The translations under genes were made by a program, and so were the position numbers. Of a DNA stretch of 64,000 nt, positions 37,568 to 50,166 are shown in pieces. Position 1 is the stretch's first letter; each line of letters begins with the position of its first letter. The stretch is taken from contig OU342633.1 in the NCBI GenBank assembly GCA_910589415.1, positions 35,904,210 to 35,968,209 on the forward strand. The letters are read 5' to 3'. This DNA is from Malachius bipustulatus. Its lineage: Eukaryota > Arthropoda > Insecta > Coleoptera > Melyridae. The notes under the pieces were generated by a model. The model saw nothing but the letters and a program-made list of their open reading frames with translations, was not told the DNA's origin and ran no database searches.

Positions 37568-40396
37568 TTAAAGATATGGCTCTGACCAGTATTTAGTCGT
37601 AGTAATCGTTCCGAGATTATGTCTCTCCATCAAATTGGCCTTAACTTTAGATCTTAATTTAACGTCTTTAGGTTTCAGCATATTTTTATGGTTGCTGATC
37701 AAACGAGAAGGTGTCAGGATCGATTTAGAACTCAGCCCCGTGCACTCTAAAAAGTGCTCATAACTCGGCTCGTTGGCTTTCTTGGGAGACTCCTGGAATG
37801 TCTTATCGTCGAAAGAATTACTGGCGTTACCCTGTAGTTGCAGTTGCTTCTTCAAAAACTCGATTGAATTTTTACTAAGTCCCGGGGTCGGTGCAGGTAT
37901 TGGTGTGAGAGCAGCCACCGGTGCTTCCAAGTCTTCAATTAGATCACGATTGTCTTTCTCAGGTTCAAGGGACTTCTCCTCGCTCATATGCATCTCCTCC
38001 TCCCCGAAATCCTCCAAGTCGACGTTGTATTCCTCGATTTCACAATCGTCGAGCTTGAACTCTTCGAAATTCTGGGACAAATCGAAGTCGTCGAATTTCT
38101 GCTGACTAGAATGCTTATCGAAGTTTTGGTGGTTGTCGAAACTGGAGAACAATTTCGATTCGAGTTTCTGTGGAGGTTTTCGGGTCACTTCGTTGATTAT
38201 TTGACGGTTGTTAAAACCGGTGATTAAGCTCGAAACGGATGAACCAATCGCGATGGATCGACGAGGTTCAGCGACCGGTTTCGTTTTCTTGATCTGGGTG
38301 TTATTCTTCACGTAGTTATCGTTGTTAATTACTTCCTCGTCTTTCTCTTCTTCCGTTTCTTCCGGGATTATTATTTCTGATACTTGAGGTAATTTCGGGA
38401 TATCGGGTTCTTTATTTTTGGGTGATTTTGGATTTACTGGAACTGCAACTGGAACCGGTTCCGGTACGGGTATCTGCACCGGCTCAGATTTAATAGTCGT
38501 TTGTTTAGCAGTTTGTATGTTCAATTTCTCCATCTTTTTACTGACGAGCAGTTTCGATGAGTCATTGCTTGAGATTACCGGATCGTAAATAGCTTCGTTC
38601 TTCTTTTTCTCGAGTTTACTCTTTACATCGTTTGAATCTAATGGGTTTATTTCAGCTACGACGCTAATCCGCTTACCTGCTGTTAGAGGTAAGTTCAATT
38701 CCGAGATGGAACAATAATCGGGCTCCGATTCTAGTAAATTTTCGATCGAACATTGTCGGCTCAGTTTGTTCTCGAGGGTTATTTTATGTTTCGATATTAA
38801 ATTAGCCGGTTTAGGGGGGAGAGCAGGCGGAGTTCGGAGCATCTTCTTCCGAATAACTCTGCTAGTATTACCCTCTTTTTTGTCTTCTTTATTTATCATG
38901 TCGATGTAGTAAGGGTCCTCCTTAGCTTCTTTCGGTTTCGGGAGGCTTAATTTCGGGGCCAAATTATTAACATACTTCGTATCTTGTAGCTTTAATTTAG
39001 TAGGAGAGACGCTAACACTAGCAATACCATCGCTGCTACACTTACTAAGAATTTGCTCATAATCATTGCTGTAAATGCTTTGGGGCGTCTCGTAATGATG
39101 CGGGGCTTTCTGGATGGGCGTCTCGTAGTAGTTCTGGGATTTACAAGATTTATCGTCGGAGCTTTCCAGTGTTTTGTTATCTTCCTCATCGCTGAACTTG
39201 ACTTTTTTGTTCTTGAGACACTTGCGTTCGATTGCCGGAGTCTTTGGCGGCGAATTTAGATTATCGTTCATGCTCTGCAAAAGGATTTGATTGACGCATT
39301 CCAAGACCGGATTGTTTCGGTAAATCTCTCGTTGTTGCTCGTCTTCTTGGTCGCTGGTACTCACGTACCATTTTTCGTTGGTTTCAGTATCTCCTTCGAA
39401 GACCGGCACCGGCATTGAGTTGCTGATGTTTTCACTTTTATTAGGAACTGGTGATTCTTCTTCTTCTTCTACTATATCGGTTTCTTTATTTGTACCTTCA
39501 CCTTTCATTGTAGTTTCATTGGTTTGATTAACAGTAGTATGACAATCTGATACCAAGAGGTTCAAACTGGAGTCGCTGGTACTACCACCAGTGCTTACTA
39601 GCACTTGAAGAGACGCCTCGTCGCTCTTCTGGAAAATATTTTTAATCCTCTCAGAAACAACGGTTATATCTCCGGTTACACCTTCGTTAGGTAACGAGTC
39701 TAAATTCTCATAATCGTTACTAGTGTTATCGTTATCATCGTTTGAGCAGGAACTCTTATCGTCATTCCTCATTTTAAGTACCTCAAAATAAGTCCCAACG
39801 CTTTTCCTGTGAGGCAATTTATTAGTTTTCCTCTCAACGTCTTTATTTCTCTGATATTTCAAGGAATCCGACTCAACTTTAGATTCGTTATCGTCTCCCG
39901 AATTTACATTCTTGTAGCTCTTCTCGGAGATCGTGGCGTAGATTTCGCTCGAACTGTCCAGGGACTCGAAGTTCGAGCTTTGGTAACCGTGATATTGGTA
40001 ATCGGTTGTGACGTACTCGGAGCTGCTGTCCAGGCTCTCCAGGTTCGGGCTGGAGCTGTAGTATTGTTTACAGTTTTTGCAGTACTGGGACGAGAGGATG
40101 CTCTTGATGTGGTTGCTCTGTTTCTTTATGATGGCGTCTTTCTCCTCCAGCTGGTGGCTGATGATCTTTTGCTCCTGCCTGAGCCTCGCCTCGAAGATCA
40201 GGAGGGCTCTCAGGACTTTCGCTAACTGGTCTTCACGGAGCGTTTTCTCCGAGTGGTATTGCTGTTCTTTCAGTCGGAGCCTCCTGGTGTATTCGGTGAC
40301 AAGTTGGCGGCATCTCCTGGTCTGCGTTTTCAGGGCTTTTTGGACCAACTCGAGCTCGTTTTTTATTGTCTGGATGTCCTCGTGGCTGTCGGTCAT
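37568..40396 (-). CDS. Unrecognised 942-residue coiled-coil protein with Pro-rich motifs
   Basis: One uninterrupted 942-codon frame. The ATG follows an acceptor-like TTTTATTTTACAG, so a 5' exon, probably untranslated, lies upstream. Residues 1-105 form a long coiled coil (LVTEYTRRLRLKEQQYHSEK, then LLIFEARLRQEQKIISHQLE). A CKNCK pair follows, then a duplicated motif NLESLDSSSEY / NFESLDSSSEIY near residues 115-155. The remaining 750 residues are acidic, Ser/Asn/Lys-rich and probably disordered, with an SH3-ligand motif TPPALPPKPA near residue 520 and a Pro/Val run around residue 645. The composition suggests a cytoskeletal or signalling scaffold; that is inference. No family was recognised. 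Confidence 0.8.
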   Translation of the reverse strand: MTDSHEDIQTIKNELELVQKALKTQTRRCRQLVTEYTRRLRLKEQQYHSEKTLREDQLAKVLRALLIFEARLRQEQKIISHQLEEKDAIIKKQSNHIKSILSSQYCKNCKQYYSSSPNLESLDSSSEYVTTDYQYHGYQSSNFESLDSSSEIYATISEKSYKNVNSGDDNESKVESDSLKYQRNKDVERKTNKLPHRKSVGTYFEVLKMRNDDKSSCSNDDNDNTSNDYENLDSLPNEGVTGDITVVSERIKNIFQKSDEASLQVLVSTGGSTSDSSLNLLVSDCHTTVNQTNETTMKGEGTNKETDIVEEEEESPVPNKSENISNSMPVPVFEGDTETNEKWYVSTSDQEDEQQREIYRNNPVLECVNQILLQSMNDNLNSPPKTPAIERKCLKNKKVKFSDEEDNKTLESSDDKSCKSQNYYETPIQKAPHHYETPQSIYSNDYEQILSKCSSDGIASVSVSPTKLKLQDTKYVNNLAPKLSLPKPKEAKEDPYYIDMINKEDKKEGNTSRVIRKKMLRTPPALPPKPANLISKHKITLENKLSRQCSIENLLESEPDYCSISELNLPLTAGKRISVVAEINPLDSNDVKSKLEKKKNEAIYDPVISSNDSSKLLVSKKMEKLNIQTAKQTTIKSEPVQIPVPEPVPVAVPVNPKSPKNKEPDIPKLPQVSEIIIPEETEEEKDEEVINNDNYVKNNTQIKKTKPVAEPRRSIAIGSSVSSLITGFNNRQIINEVTRKPPQKLESKLFSSFDNHQNFDKHSSQQKFDDFDLSQNFEEFKLDDCEIEEYNVDLEDFGEEEMHMSEEKSLEPEKDNRDLIEDLEAPVAALTPIPAPTPGLSKNSIEFLKKQLQLQGNASNSFDDKTFQESPKKANEPSYEHFLECTGLSSKSILTPSRLISNHKNMLKPKDVKLRSKVKANLMERHNLGTITTTKYWSEPYL

Positions 40397-40532
40397 CTGT
40401 AAAATAAAAATATACAGTTGTAGAGTGGCTTATTTGCTTCTGTTTCATGATATTGATCGTAAGTTATCGTAATGAGTTCACCAATTGAAAGGTTGTGTTC
40501 ACAGCAACAGACAAATTAACCTTTTTGTTGGT

Positions 40533-41180
40533 TATACAGGTGTCCCGTATCGTTATGTTCAAATTTTGTGAGCATATAGTAGGCTTATTTCTAAGTCTAA
40601 AAAACCTAAAAGTGGTAGGTCTATCTGCATTCGTTACGAAGTTACAGGCCTAAGAAAATAATGTCTAGTAAATACCAGATTTAACTTTGAAAACCACATA
40701 AAACTTATTTTATTGACCAAATCTTTAGTTTATCATGTGTTAAAAATGTCCTATTCCTTATTGCTGAATACAAACTTGTGCTCGGAGGCCTATTGCAGAA
40801 GTAACAGTTTTCTCGTCTTTTTTCGCGTACCTATCTCTTGACCAGCTTGCTGAATACGATCAAATAATGATTTCTCTCTGGTATTTAGTTACAAACACCA
40901 ATTCCGAAATATGCTGGTGCCGCATCTATTTGAATCCTAATGCCATTTCGTATGAGCAGGGGAACCTCTCTACTAATGTTTATTTCAGTGACGTTTACTC
41001 ATGTGTGGCAATTTGTGTGGCTTACAAAGTTGAATCTTGTTATTTACTAGTCATAGTTTTCTTAGGCCTGTAACTTCGTAACGAATAAAGATAGACCTGT
41101 CACTTTTGGGTTTTTTGGGCTCAAAATTAAGCCTACTATATGCTCAAGAATTTTGAACATAACGATACGGGACACCTATA
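40533..41180. mobile_element. Foldback element with TATACAGGTGTCCCG ends
   Basis: The left end reads TATACAGGTGTCCCGTATCG at about 40533; the right end is the near-complement CGATACGGGACACCTATA at about 41163-41180. Arms of about 150 bp pair (CATATAGTAGGCTTA with TAAGCCTACTATATG, and GTAACTTCGTAACG). The centre is unrelated. It lies upstream of the 942-residue gene, about 140 bp from its ATG. Confidence 0.75.
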
Positions 41181-43876
41181 TATTATGCGTCTTGGCCTGT
41201 TAATGGCGGGCGAAAGTAGCTACCCAAACAAAAACCATGGCCTACATTAACATATTTGCTGAACGCTGAAGGTGAACCTTGAAAATTTTGAATAATTTGA
41301 CAATTGACAATATTGACATACAGGCTGCATTTTGGCACTACTGTTCGAATTAAAGTAATCTTCTAATGACGTTAATGAGGAATTACATTTTCTATTTGGC
41401 TACCATTAGATCGAAGGATGGGTAATTTTTGGGTAATCAAGTCCCAAATCAATTTATTTTATGTTACACTAAACAAAAGAAACATAAAATCATTCAAAAA
41501 AAAAATCTTCTTTTTACTGTGACAGAGTGACATTACTGGCCTCGCCCGCTGCACATTTAGCAATTTTAACTTTGTTTATCCAGTGAGCACTGAGCAGCCC
41601 TTATTAAAAAAAATAAAAAATAATAAATACAAAGTTTACTTTAATAAACAGGGTCTTGTGTTGATGTTAGGTTATTGTTAATAATAATGTGGTTTGCTAA
41701 TTTAATTTGTAAATTAAAACTATTTATGCAACTTCATAGTCTGTGCTCTGTGGTTTCGGTTTCGTATAAATGGTTTCTGAAATATTTCTGTCATTCTGTG
41801 TAGGCCGTGTTTCATTGTTGTTAGCAGTATTAGAGTCCCTAAGATATTTGATCTTCCCAGATGACGTCACACTATCAGTTTGGAGAACATGATGGGAGTG
41901 TGTTTTAATTTATGTTTAAAGTTTAGACTAAATTCCGGACTCTAAAAATTTACGCTTATTCTTTTCATACCATTTTTTATGAAATTAAGGTAAATCTCAT
42001 ACAAGGAAGCGAGAGTTCATCATCCGGTTCTGGAATGAAAAATTCAGTTAATCCTATGCGTATGAATAGAAAGAAGCAATTAGTAATCGTCATCGTCAAA
42101 GCTGACAGGTAATTAAAATTAAAGTAGGCATAACGGGAGCCCCAAGGGTTCGGCCACGGTCACAGAAATTTGGCCGTAAGGAAAACGCGACGCAAGTTCA
42201 CATCATCTTTCGTCAAACTCTCAAACTCGTGGGCTAGAAGGAATGCGAACGACGACAAGAATGCTGTTTTACCAAATCCCCAAACCGAATCATAATATTC
42301 AGCTTTTAATAATAATTTCTTCGATCTCTATTATACCTACAATCTACTAATAATTATCATTTTATGAGTACTTCAGATTACCAAAAGTAAAATTTTAGGG
42401 TAAGCTCAACCCTAACAGGATCTCGCATAACTTCCTTGTTTATTTTCCAATTAATTAGCATGACCATGGTATTTATCAATTATAACCTTTCATGGGCGTA
42501 CCCACTCACTAGCGCTACTACACCACTACCAGTTCCGAGACATTCCACAATTCAATTCCGTGGACCGAAAATAAGTGTTATTGAAAGTTGGAAATATAAA
42601 GAGATACCTATACGGATCAGTGACCGCATTCTTCAGGCACTCTGATCAAAGAACAAAATCGTGTCGAGTATAAGTTTAGGAGCCAGGCATTTGCATTCCG
42701 AGCTGTTTGTCCTCACTTCTGCCATGACCTAATGTCTTGGGGCTTTTGCTATTGTTTCATTTTATTTCATACCAATACCAATCGCGGTTTTAATACGTGC
42801 ACGCAATATATACCTACTAATAATGGTGATAACGACCGTGACATTTCAATATGGAGTGTTCTAAATTACATCCCTAATTCCCAGGAAACTTAATAGGTAT
42901 TCACTGAACGTATATGTATCTCTGTCTTTGTTTTGTTGCAAGTTGCAGTACATAACATTATGTGACAATTTTGTATTTGTCTCAAGGGGCTTAGGAATCA
43001 GTTTCACTTTTTCAATAAAATGAATATGTTATGAAATCAAGCAAGCATAAATATGGAAGTTTATTAATAAAATATACAATTATTGTATAAAATATTCTTT
43101 CCTGTTTGTGGTTCGATGACTCTGTAAACATTCTAGTCAACAAAGAGTTTTATCTCCCCAGGTTCTGATAATATTAGAGAAACGGAAGGGAGATGACGAA
43201 TCTTGGTTGTAATGCGTTGAACAATGTACATACAAGAGAAATATCAGTACTATAGTCAGCTGATAAGAATAACTTTATTTGTAACTGAACAACTCAAAAC
43301 AAAGATTATTTCCACTGTTTTGAAATGAATAAATGAAACCCATGATTCATATTACAGACGATTAACCGCCAACCGTCCAATCAGCACTTCTTATTATGCA
43401 CTAGGCACTACCAACACCAATCCAAGGAACAATACAAATTTTAGTACTTTATACCTATGCTATTCCAGGATGTTTTAAAACGATATATTTATAAAAATAT
43501 CATATAAATTCAAAGATGGCGTAATAATCTATTATTATTTGCCGAGAGCACATTCTTAACGCACCCAAAAATTCATGATTTCATTGACAAATGGCAACTG
43601 ATTCAATAACACGTCAAACTTCAAATTATTCGAATTGAACTTGGTCTCGTTCAGCAGACGCAATAAGATTGATGAAAATGTTCAGTATTTTCTAAACAGA
43701 TCAAAATATAAAACTTATTTCAAGAGTTGCCTAAACAAATTAAAGTAAAGCCGTTATAAAATACTACAAGACAAGAAAAACATTTTATAGTCCACCATAA
43801 TTATTATAGAACTAACGTTTAGGGACTTTAATGATAAGAAAATTGTCCTGCGTATTAAATATTGCGCATCAAGTTT

Positions 43877-46090
43877 GGAGAGATTACTAGAAGTAACGTT
43901 TTATAATCTTTTATCATGTAAAATATGGGGTGATCATAATTTTTATAGAAAATTAAAACTCTCTAAGTACCTACCATAGTAGCAGGTAAGTAGGTACGTT
44001 TATATAAAGAAATATACCAACTTTAAAAACATCTCAATAATGATCATTAAAAACAGTAGAAGTAGTAGAACTAGAACTGATCAAAACACTTTAAATTCAC
44101 TACATTAAAAGAGGGTAATAATTATTACATAAAATAAGAGTTTCTAATCAATAATTGACTAATTAAACCCTATAACCGGGATCCAATTACGTGATTACGA
44201 TATCGTAATTCCATAGCACATTACTCATAATTACGTAACTAATCGAATAAATAATTATCTCTTAATTAGTGGAGTAATTTTTATAGACGGTTGCGTCTTT
44301 ATGCGAGCAAAAAATGCAGACATTTCGCTAACAATCCTCCTAGATCGGAGAGGAGAAGTTTCTCCTTGGCGCCTTGTTTATAGGTCTGACTGCCCTAAAT
44401 AAGTCGTCTTGCTAATTTCCACACGATTAATTAATTATCCGACTAGACTTGAGTGTAAGTAGGTTTGGGGTTTGGTTAGCGCCAATCCAGCTTTGATTTA
44501 ATCTTCTGCGATTTGTGATTGACGGTCGATTAATTGATCGTTATAATAATTAGTAAGGCTAAAGGCCCAGTTACACGGTGCGTGGTTCGGCGAACCACGG
44601 AACTGGTGCGTGGTTCGCAGAGACTCGCACTTTAGCGAACCAGGGGTGGTCACACAGTGCGTGGATCGTTTAGTTGTCTTTCGCAAACGGTTCGCCGAGA
44701 CAACATGGAACCTAGTTTGTTTTATTGAAAGCAAGTTTGATAATGAAATCGTAATTGATTCCGTACTGTTGTGCCGTGGTTCGTGGAGATTTGCTCGGAA
44801 CGTTCCGTCTACAGATGCGCTAGACATCATCAGCGGTTACGTGTAGACAGCAGATGGACATGTGTGGACATGACTGGACAGCTGGGAGAGCGCTACTATT
44901 TATAGGATGATGGTCTGCTGACGTCATACCCCCTCCACTAGCTATCTGCACTGTAGCAACGGCCGATCTCTCCGATGATGTCATAGATTTCTGAATCAGA
45001 CGATTACTTTTTTGAGTGTGACTGAACGCCGGATACGAAATCCCCGGAAGTTTCATTCCTTAAGTTAGCTGTCGTGCCGTGCTTCAGGATCACCATGCCA
45101 TTTGCTTTGAAGAAACGAAAATCATGTCCACTACTTCACACTACTACACCCATTTATATCGTGATGCTATTGAAATTTATAAATAAATATCCAAGAATGG
45201 ATTAATTATCAGTGTACACGTAATCTTCGATGATGTCTATTCGGAGAAAATTTCCATGGACCACGGCACAAGTTCCCGGGATCAATTACGACTATAGCAA
45301 TAAAAAGCACTGTACGACGACTTGCTATCAAATACCAAACTATCGAAGATTACATTTTAATTCCCGCCTGCATGCAATACAAGACTCAATTATTATTGGA
45401 TAAAATAAATTGCAAAACTGAGCATTGGTTCGCAACATGGCGAACCAGCACGAACCGACGACATATCTACACGAACCTATCGGTTCGGCCGCTTTGTTCT
45501 GTGCACATTTACCGACTCCCGATGGATACGGCGAACCACACACCACGAACCGCGAGCCCATAGCGAGCCATCTATGTCACACGGTGCGTGGTTCGCGGCT
45601 CGTCGAGACAAGTTCGCCGAACCACGGACCGTGTAACCGGGCCTTAACAGTATCGTGTATCACGAAGATGAGATTTGAGATTATAATTAATTCAAGAAGA
45701 CAAAATATAACGAGTTTTTATACAAGTCAACGACCAATAATTTCCTTGTAACTGACTATTATAACTTACATTGGAATACCTACTATCTTATCATTATTAA
45801 AGTTCTAGTAAAATTGTCCTATTTTCTAGTTGGACGCATCGTTTTCGAAAAACTAGTTTATAGGATTGTTACAGAAAATTGGACTTGGAGAGATTACCAA
45901 AAGTAACGTTTAATAAGTCACGCTTAAAGATATTTCTTGGAAATAGTGGAAACATAGACACAAAAGTGGAGCCAGGAAGACACAGTTATTATTAAGTAAA
46001 TCACGTGAGATTATTTTGGAACGATTTTACTAGAACTGACGAGATTATACTTAAAATAACGTTTGGAGAGATTATTAAAAATAACATTTA
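43877..46090. repeat. Three degenerate copies of a dispersed motif
   Basis: TTGGAGAGATTACTAGAAGT (43878), TTGGAGAGATTACCAAAAGT (45888) and TTGGAGAGATTATTAAAAAT (46061) are each followed by AACGTTT- or AACATTT-like sequence. The first two are also preceded by AAAATTGTCCT about 50-90 bp upstream, so longer stretches were once shared. They flank the Harbinger-like insertion. Nature unknown. Confidence 0.5.
44563..45644. mobile_element. PIF/Harbinger-like nonautonomous element
   Basis: Ends are AGGCCCAGTTACACGGTGCG at 44563 and CCGTGTAACCGGGCCT ending at 45644, near-perfect inverted repeats. TAA flanks both sides (44560-44562, 45645-45647), the 3-bp TWA target duplication of this superfamily. 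Subterminal DNA repeats GTGCGTGGTTCG and CGAACCACG several times in both orientations. At 1,082 bp it has no DDE transposase or Myb-like frame. Confidence 0.82.
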
Positions 46091-49000
46091 GTTACAAAAA
46101 ATTTAGTTATCCTATAACAATAAAATAAAATATTACGAACCGTTTGAATGCGATTGAATCAATCAATTCAATAAAAATCTAAAAGAAGTCAAATTTCGCA
46201 CTAGACCAGCTCGAACTTGGACACTCCTGATTGGGCAACGGAGCTACGACTACTACTAATAAACCCACTGATAAACTAGAACAAGAAGGAAAACGCCCTT
46301 GTTTAGATTAATGTGTAAACTACAACAATTAAACCCATTTAGCAGTTAACTTTTCAGCTCTTCGCGTTCGTGTTGGTGGTTTGTTTGTTAATTGTATACT
46401 TGGTAACATCTGCTCGCTACCAGCATGAATTTATTTATTTTATTTAATCGAATAGGAAACATGAGACATCAATTAACAACAGATGCATTTAGTGTATGCC
46501 ATTATTTATATCTACGATTTCTACGAATCAATACAAGAGGTAAATTATATGTGAAGTAAATCAAATTCAATTAGTTCAATTGAAAATAATGTTTTTAAAA
46601 TAACATTTTTAAAACTATGTACATTACAATTTTATTGAAACGAAACTAATGCTTTCTAAAAGCCTCAATTTGAGTTACGCGCCTTTTAGAGTAACTATAG
46701 GCCCCTTCCAAAAAACGTTTTGCAAAAAATCCCCAAAGCAGCAAGTGCATCACCAATGTGATACTGGCTCTTTGGCATCAAAAAAGAGGCCCGCGTTTTG
46801 CTCATTATAACGTTTCATAGGTAAACTTGCCTCATTATGCGAGCAATCATCTAATAATATATTTTTTCAAAGGCGCGATAACTAAAACCTGGCGAAGACC
46901 TCACTGGTCAGTATTCTGGTAGGTCACGACATCTCTTAAAAAAAAAACAATGTACCTAAATTCGCTCATGCCTCTTTTCTACTTCTAGAGAGTCAGTATC
47001 GCCAATCGTGAGACGATTCTCAAAAAAATGCGCAAGCGTACAGTTACAGTGACTTTATATAAGACAGTGAAGACACTATGGTATAAACTCTTCCACCCGT
47101 AATGTTGCTTAACTTTTTCAAGTATGATTTTTTTCATACTATTTTCATACTAGTATGATAAATACCAGGGTGCAGACATATCTTTCTATCTTTATCTAGT
47201 CGAATGTACTTCCAGTCATACGCGCATGTCCCAGAATTGAACACGCCAACAAGCCATCAAATTCGACTGATTCGACCACCTGACTCGTGACGCTTGCGCA
47301 CAACGGGTCGAGTACTCTAAGAAAACAGATAGAAATAGTCGTTTGCTATCCCAGTGTGTGCGTGTGCGTGACACTCCTGCATACGGGCACTAGCAATATA
47401 GAAGTATTAGATATATGGGGCACGTCCCTTTAGTGGCGGCCATTTGTTAAGAGGGCAAATACCTACCTCTGGAAAATGACTGACTGATCAACAATCAACG
47501 GTATCAAATACCTTGACCTTGACGGTATGAATACGCGAAAAAATCTTGAGGATGCGGCGTGAAAAATTAATCGGCCAGCTTCGATTGTTCAAAAAACTCG
47601 TTTAGCTATTAGAAGTGACGGGGGCATTTAATCTCTACAGTACAGCAAAGCCTCACGTATCATAATAATTATTATTTACACTCGTAAAATATGAACCTAA
47701 TAATTTTATTTAAAAAACATTTTCTCCGAAGAATTTTTACGGTTCGTGATCTAGAAAATTGGTGGCTGGCGTCGTGAAAGTCGAAATATATAAAAAATTT
47801 ACATACCCAACTAGCCACTAGCATCATCCTATGAATATAAGAAACTCGTTCGATGGTTTTGAAAGTAAATTTATAAAAATTACATAAACAATTCAACAGC
47901 GTCAACGATAAGGATCTTTTAATTAAAAAGCGCCGAAATAGCTGAATTCCTAGATAATTGGAGCGGAGCGTACTTGAATCGGTTAAAGCGCAGTCCAAAT
48001 CGCTGAGAAAATACCCACCTAATTTCTCTATTCTTTATAATTTATGCTAATCGTCGAACGCACCGAGTAAGAAATAAATTGTTTTGTTGTTGCGCTGTCG
48101 ATTAACTAATCTTTAATACTAATTCGTTTTACGAGACATTAATTTTTTTTTTTTTGTATACACAACTTGGAGGCATTTTTTCCCAAATAATTACTCATAT
48201 TCATAAAATTTTATAGATACAGATTAGCTGATAATAGTTATTTATGTATCAAGGGAGTTATGAGGATTAGTCCCGAGGGATTGTTAAGTTGCCCGAGGTT
48301 ATTAACATCCAATAACTCCCGTGCTACATAATTAATTTTATTTCATATAAAATGAAATATAAAAACGAAATCTGTTGGTTTTTAAAATTAAACGAATGTT
48401 TTTAATAATAATTATTGAGTAGGCATCATTATTGATTACCATGGATACATCAACTGAAAAGTTTGTAGAAAATGACATATGAAATCCAAATATGCAACCA
48501 ACAATGCAATAACAAAAGCAACATCCAATGGTTACCAGAATTAAACCAATAGTAATATTAGAATTAGAGGGAGTTATGGATTCATAACAGTCCCAAGGGA
48601 GTTATGAGTATGTTTATAGTTACGGTAACCAAGCGTTTATCTAGTTATAATGTATTAGTATGAAATAAAATCAGTAATAGTACTTTTTTTATTTTACATC
48701 CCATTTAATTTTAGGTACTCAGAACGCTGTCCTTTATCGCTAATCTCTTTCTGGTCCCTAGTCTCCCTACATTCGCACCCATACCGCATTGTCATGCACG
48801 TGTGACCCGCTGCAGCAATACGCATCGTAAGTCCACACTTTCCTGTATTCTTATTGTATCTGTTTTTTTTTGCTGTTCATATACAGGTGTCCCAGCTAAT
48901 TCGAGTCGAACTCTGTGGGCTAAACGATGGATTTTTTCAATTTTTTTTTTTTGCAAATTCAAGTACAGGATCAATGGCCTTAATTTAAAATTATTTTAGA

Positions 49001-49337
49001 GACAGAGGTCCCATATGACAGTGAACACAGGTTTTAAGACTGAAAAAGAAGATTCGAAATGACTAAATTTAACTTCAGCTGCTTTGCAAATGTTTTGCTT
49101 TTTTCATTTGCTTTGCAAATGCAAGATAAGCGAAAAAACGGCACTAAAAGTCAGTCTTCCTGAGTCCGGGCCTGTTTAGTACAGCGAATATCACATAATA
49201 AACATGTTAGGCCAGAGCGTGTCGAGTGGACGGAGTAAACATTAAGCGGCCGGAAACTCATTATTCTAACACCAAGACCGGCCGAATGCACGAAGCGCAC
49301 TCAAACGTACCCGGAATATAACAGTGATCGATGTCAC

Positions 49338-49598
49338 GATTTTTGGAATGCAAATGCAAAATAAATGCAAAATTCAAAATAAAAATCGTGCTACTGTTAA
49401 TCTCGAAGATATTCCTTGCCCTGAAAGTGAAGAAAAAAATAGCAATGCGACCGTAGTGTCAAAGAGGACTTAATAGTGACCATAATATTAGTTTGCAATG
49501 GCTGTTTTTAGCTTCTTACCCACCCAGCACCCTTAATTCGCTCCTCGGTCCCGAAAAAATTGATTAAACTTAGGAGCCGCGGATGTAAATAATTACCC
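49338..49598 (-). repeat. Partial inverted copy of the 2326-2900 TIR element
   Basis: Reads as the reverse complement of 2326-2593, from GGAATGCAAATGCAAAATAA through ACCCACCCAGCACCCTTAAT to the terminal GCGGATGTAAATAATTACCC at 49598. The second terminal repeat was not found, so the copy is truncated or its other half is diverged. Confidence 0.75.
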
Positions 49599-49622
49599 TG
49601 ATGGGATATTTTTTATGTGGTC

Positions 49623-49623
<1 letters not shown>

Positions 49624-49665
<42 letters not shown>

Positions 49666-49668
49666 ATA
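49624..49668. repeat. (AAAT)n microsatellite
   Basis: About eleven uninterrupted AAAT units. It could be the tail of a decayed retroelement, but no body was recognised beside it. Confidence 0.9.
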
Positions 49669-49886
49669 TACGGATAGGAGCGCTGACGATATTACTTGCA
49701 TTACAATGATAAAGTAGGTCTAGGTAGTGCGGCTACTACATTGTAGGTAGGTATTATTACTTTTATTGATTCCTTCAAATTTAGATTAAAATAACTCGAC
49801 TGGCTAATATGCCTAATTTGGTATCTAATAGGTTTTCTGTGGTTCGACATAATCGATTTTATGTCAAAATTTCTCATTAGGAATCT

Positions 49887-50166
49887 AATATCTAACATAC
49901 CTTACGTCGGCTTAATCGGCAAATGACGTAGGTCCATTATTTTCAAAAAATTAGGTTTTCTCTTAGAATCTCTTAGAAACCGACTAAAGCCATCTGTGTA
50001 GAAAATATCGTTTGTCCAGTTTAACACAGAAACACACAATTATGTGTTGAAAATTTTAGTTTTAGAACATTACATAAATAACGTTAGTTTATTTTCAGTT
50101 TCAAGTGTCTCCTGTAAAATTTTGCATTTATTTGGGACTTACGTCATTTGCCGATTAAGCCGACGC
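49887..50166. repeat. Short inverted-repeat (MITE-like) element
   Basis: CGTCGGCTTAATCGGCAAAT near 49905 pairs with ATTTGCCGATTAAGCCGACG near 50146-50165, continuing through GACGTA. The direct repeat TTAGGAATCT lies outside on both sides (about 49877-49886 and 50167-50176), a possible 10-bp duplication. Class not assigned. Confidence 0.6.

Noticed and set aside
42120..42235. Short plus-strand frame (GAPRVRPRSQKFGRK and on)
   Set aside because: Under 40 codons, ends in a stop without a donor, and no partner exon was found.
47672..47998. 108-codon minus-strand frame in the gene-poor region
   Set aside because: Composition is random AT-rich translation with no motif, no splice context and no neighbouring exons.
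49624..49668. AAAT run as a LINE tail
   Set aside because: No LINE coding remnants or 3' UTR were found next to it, so it is reported only as a microsatellite.
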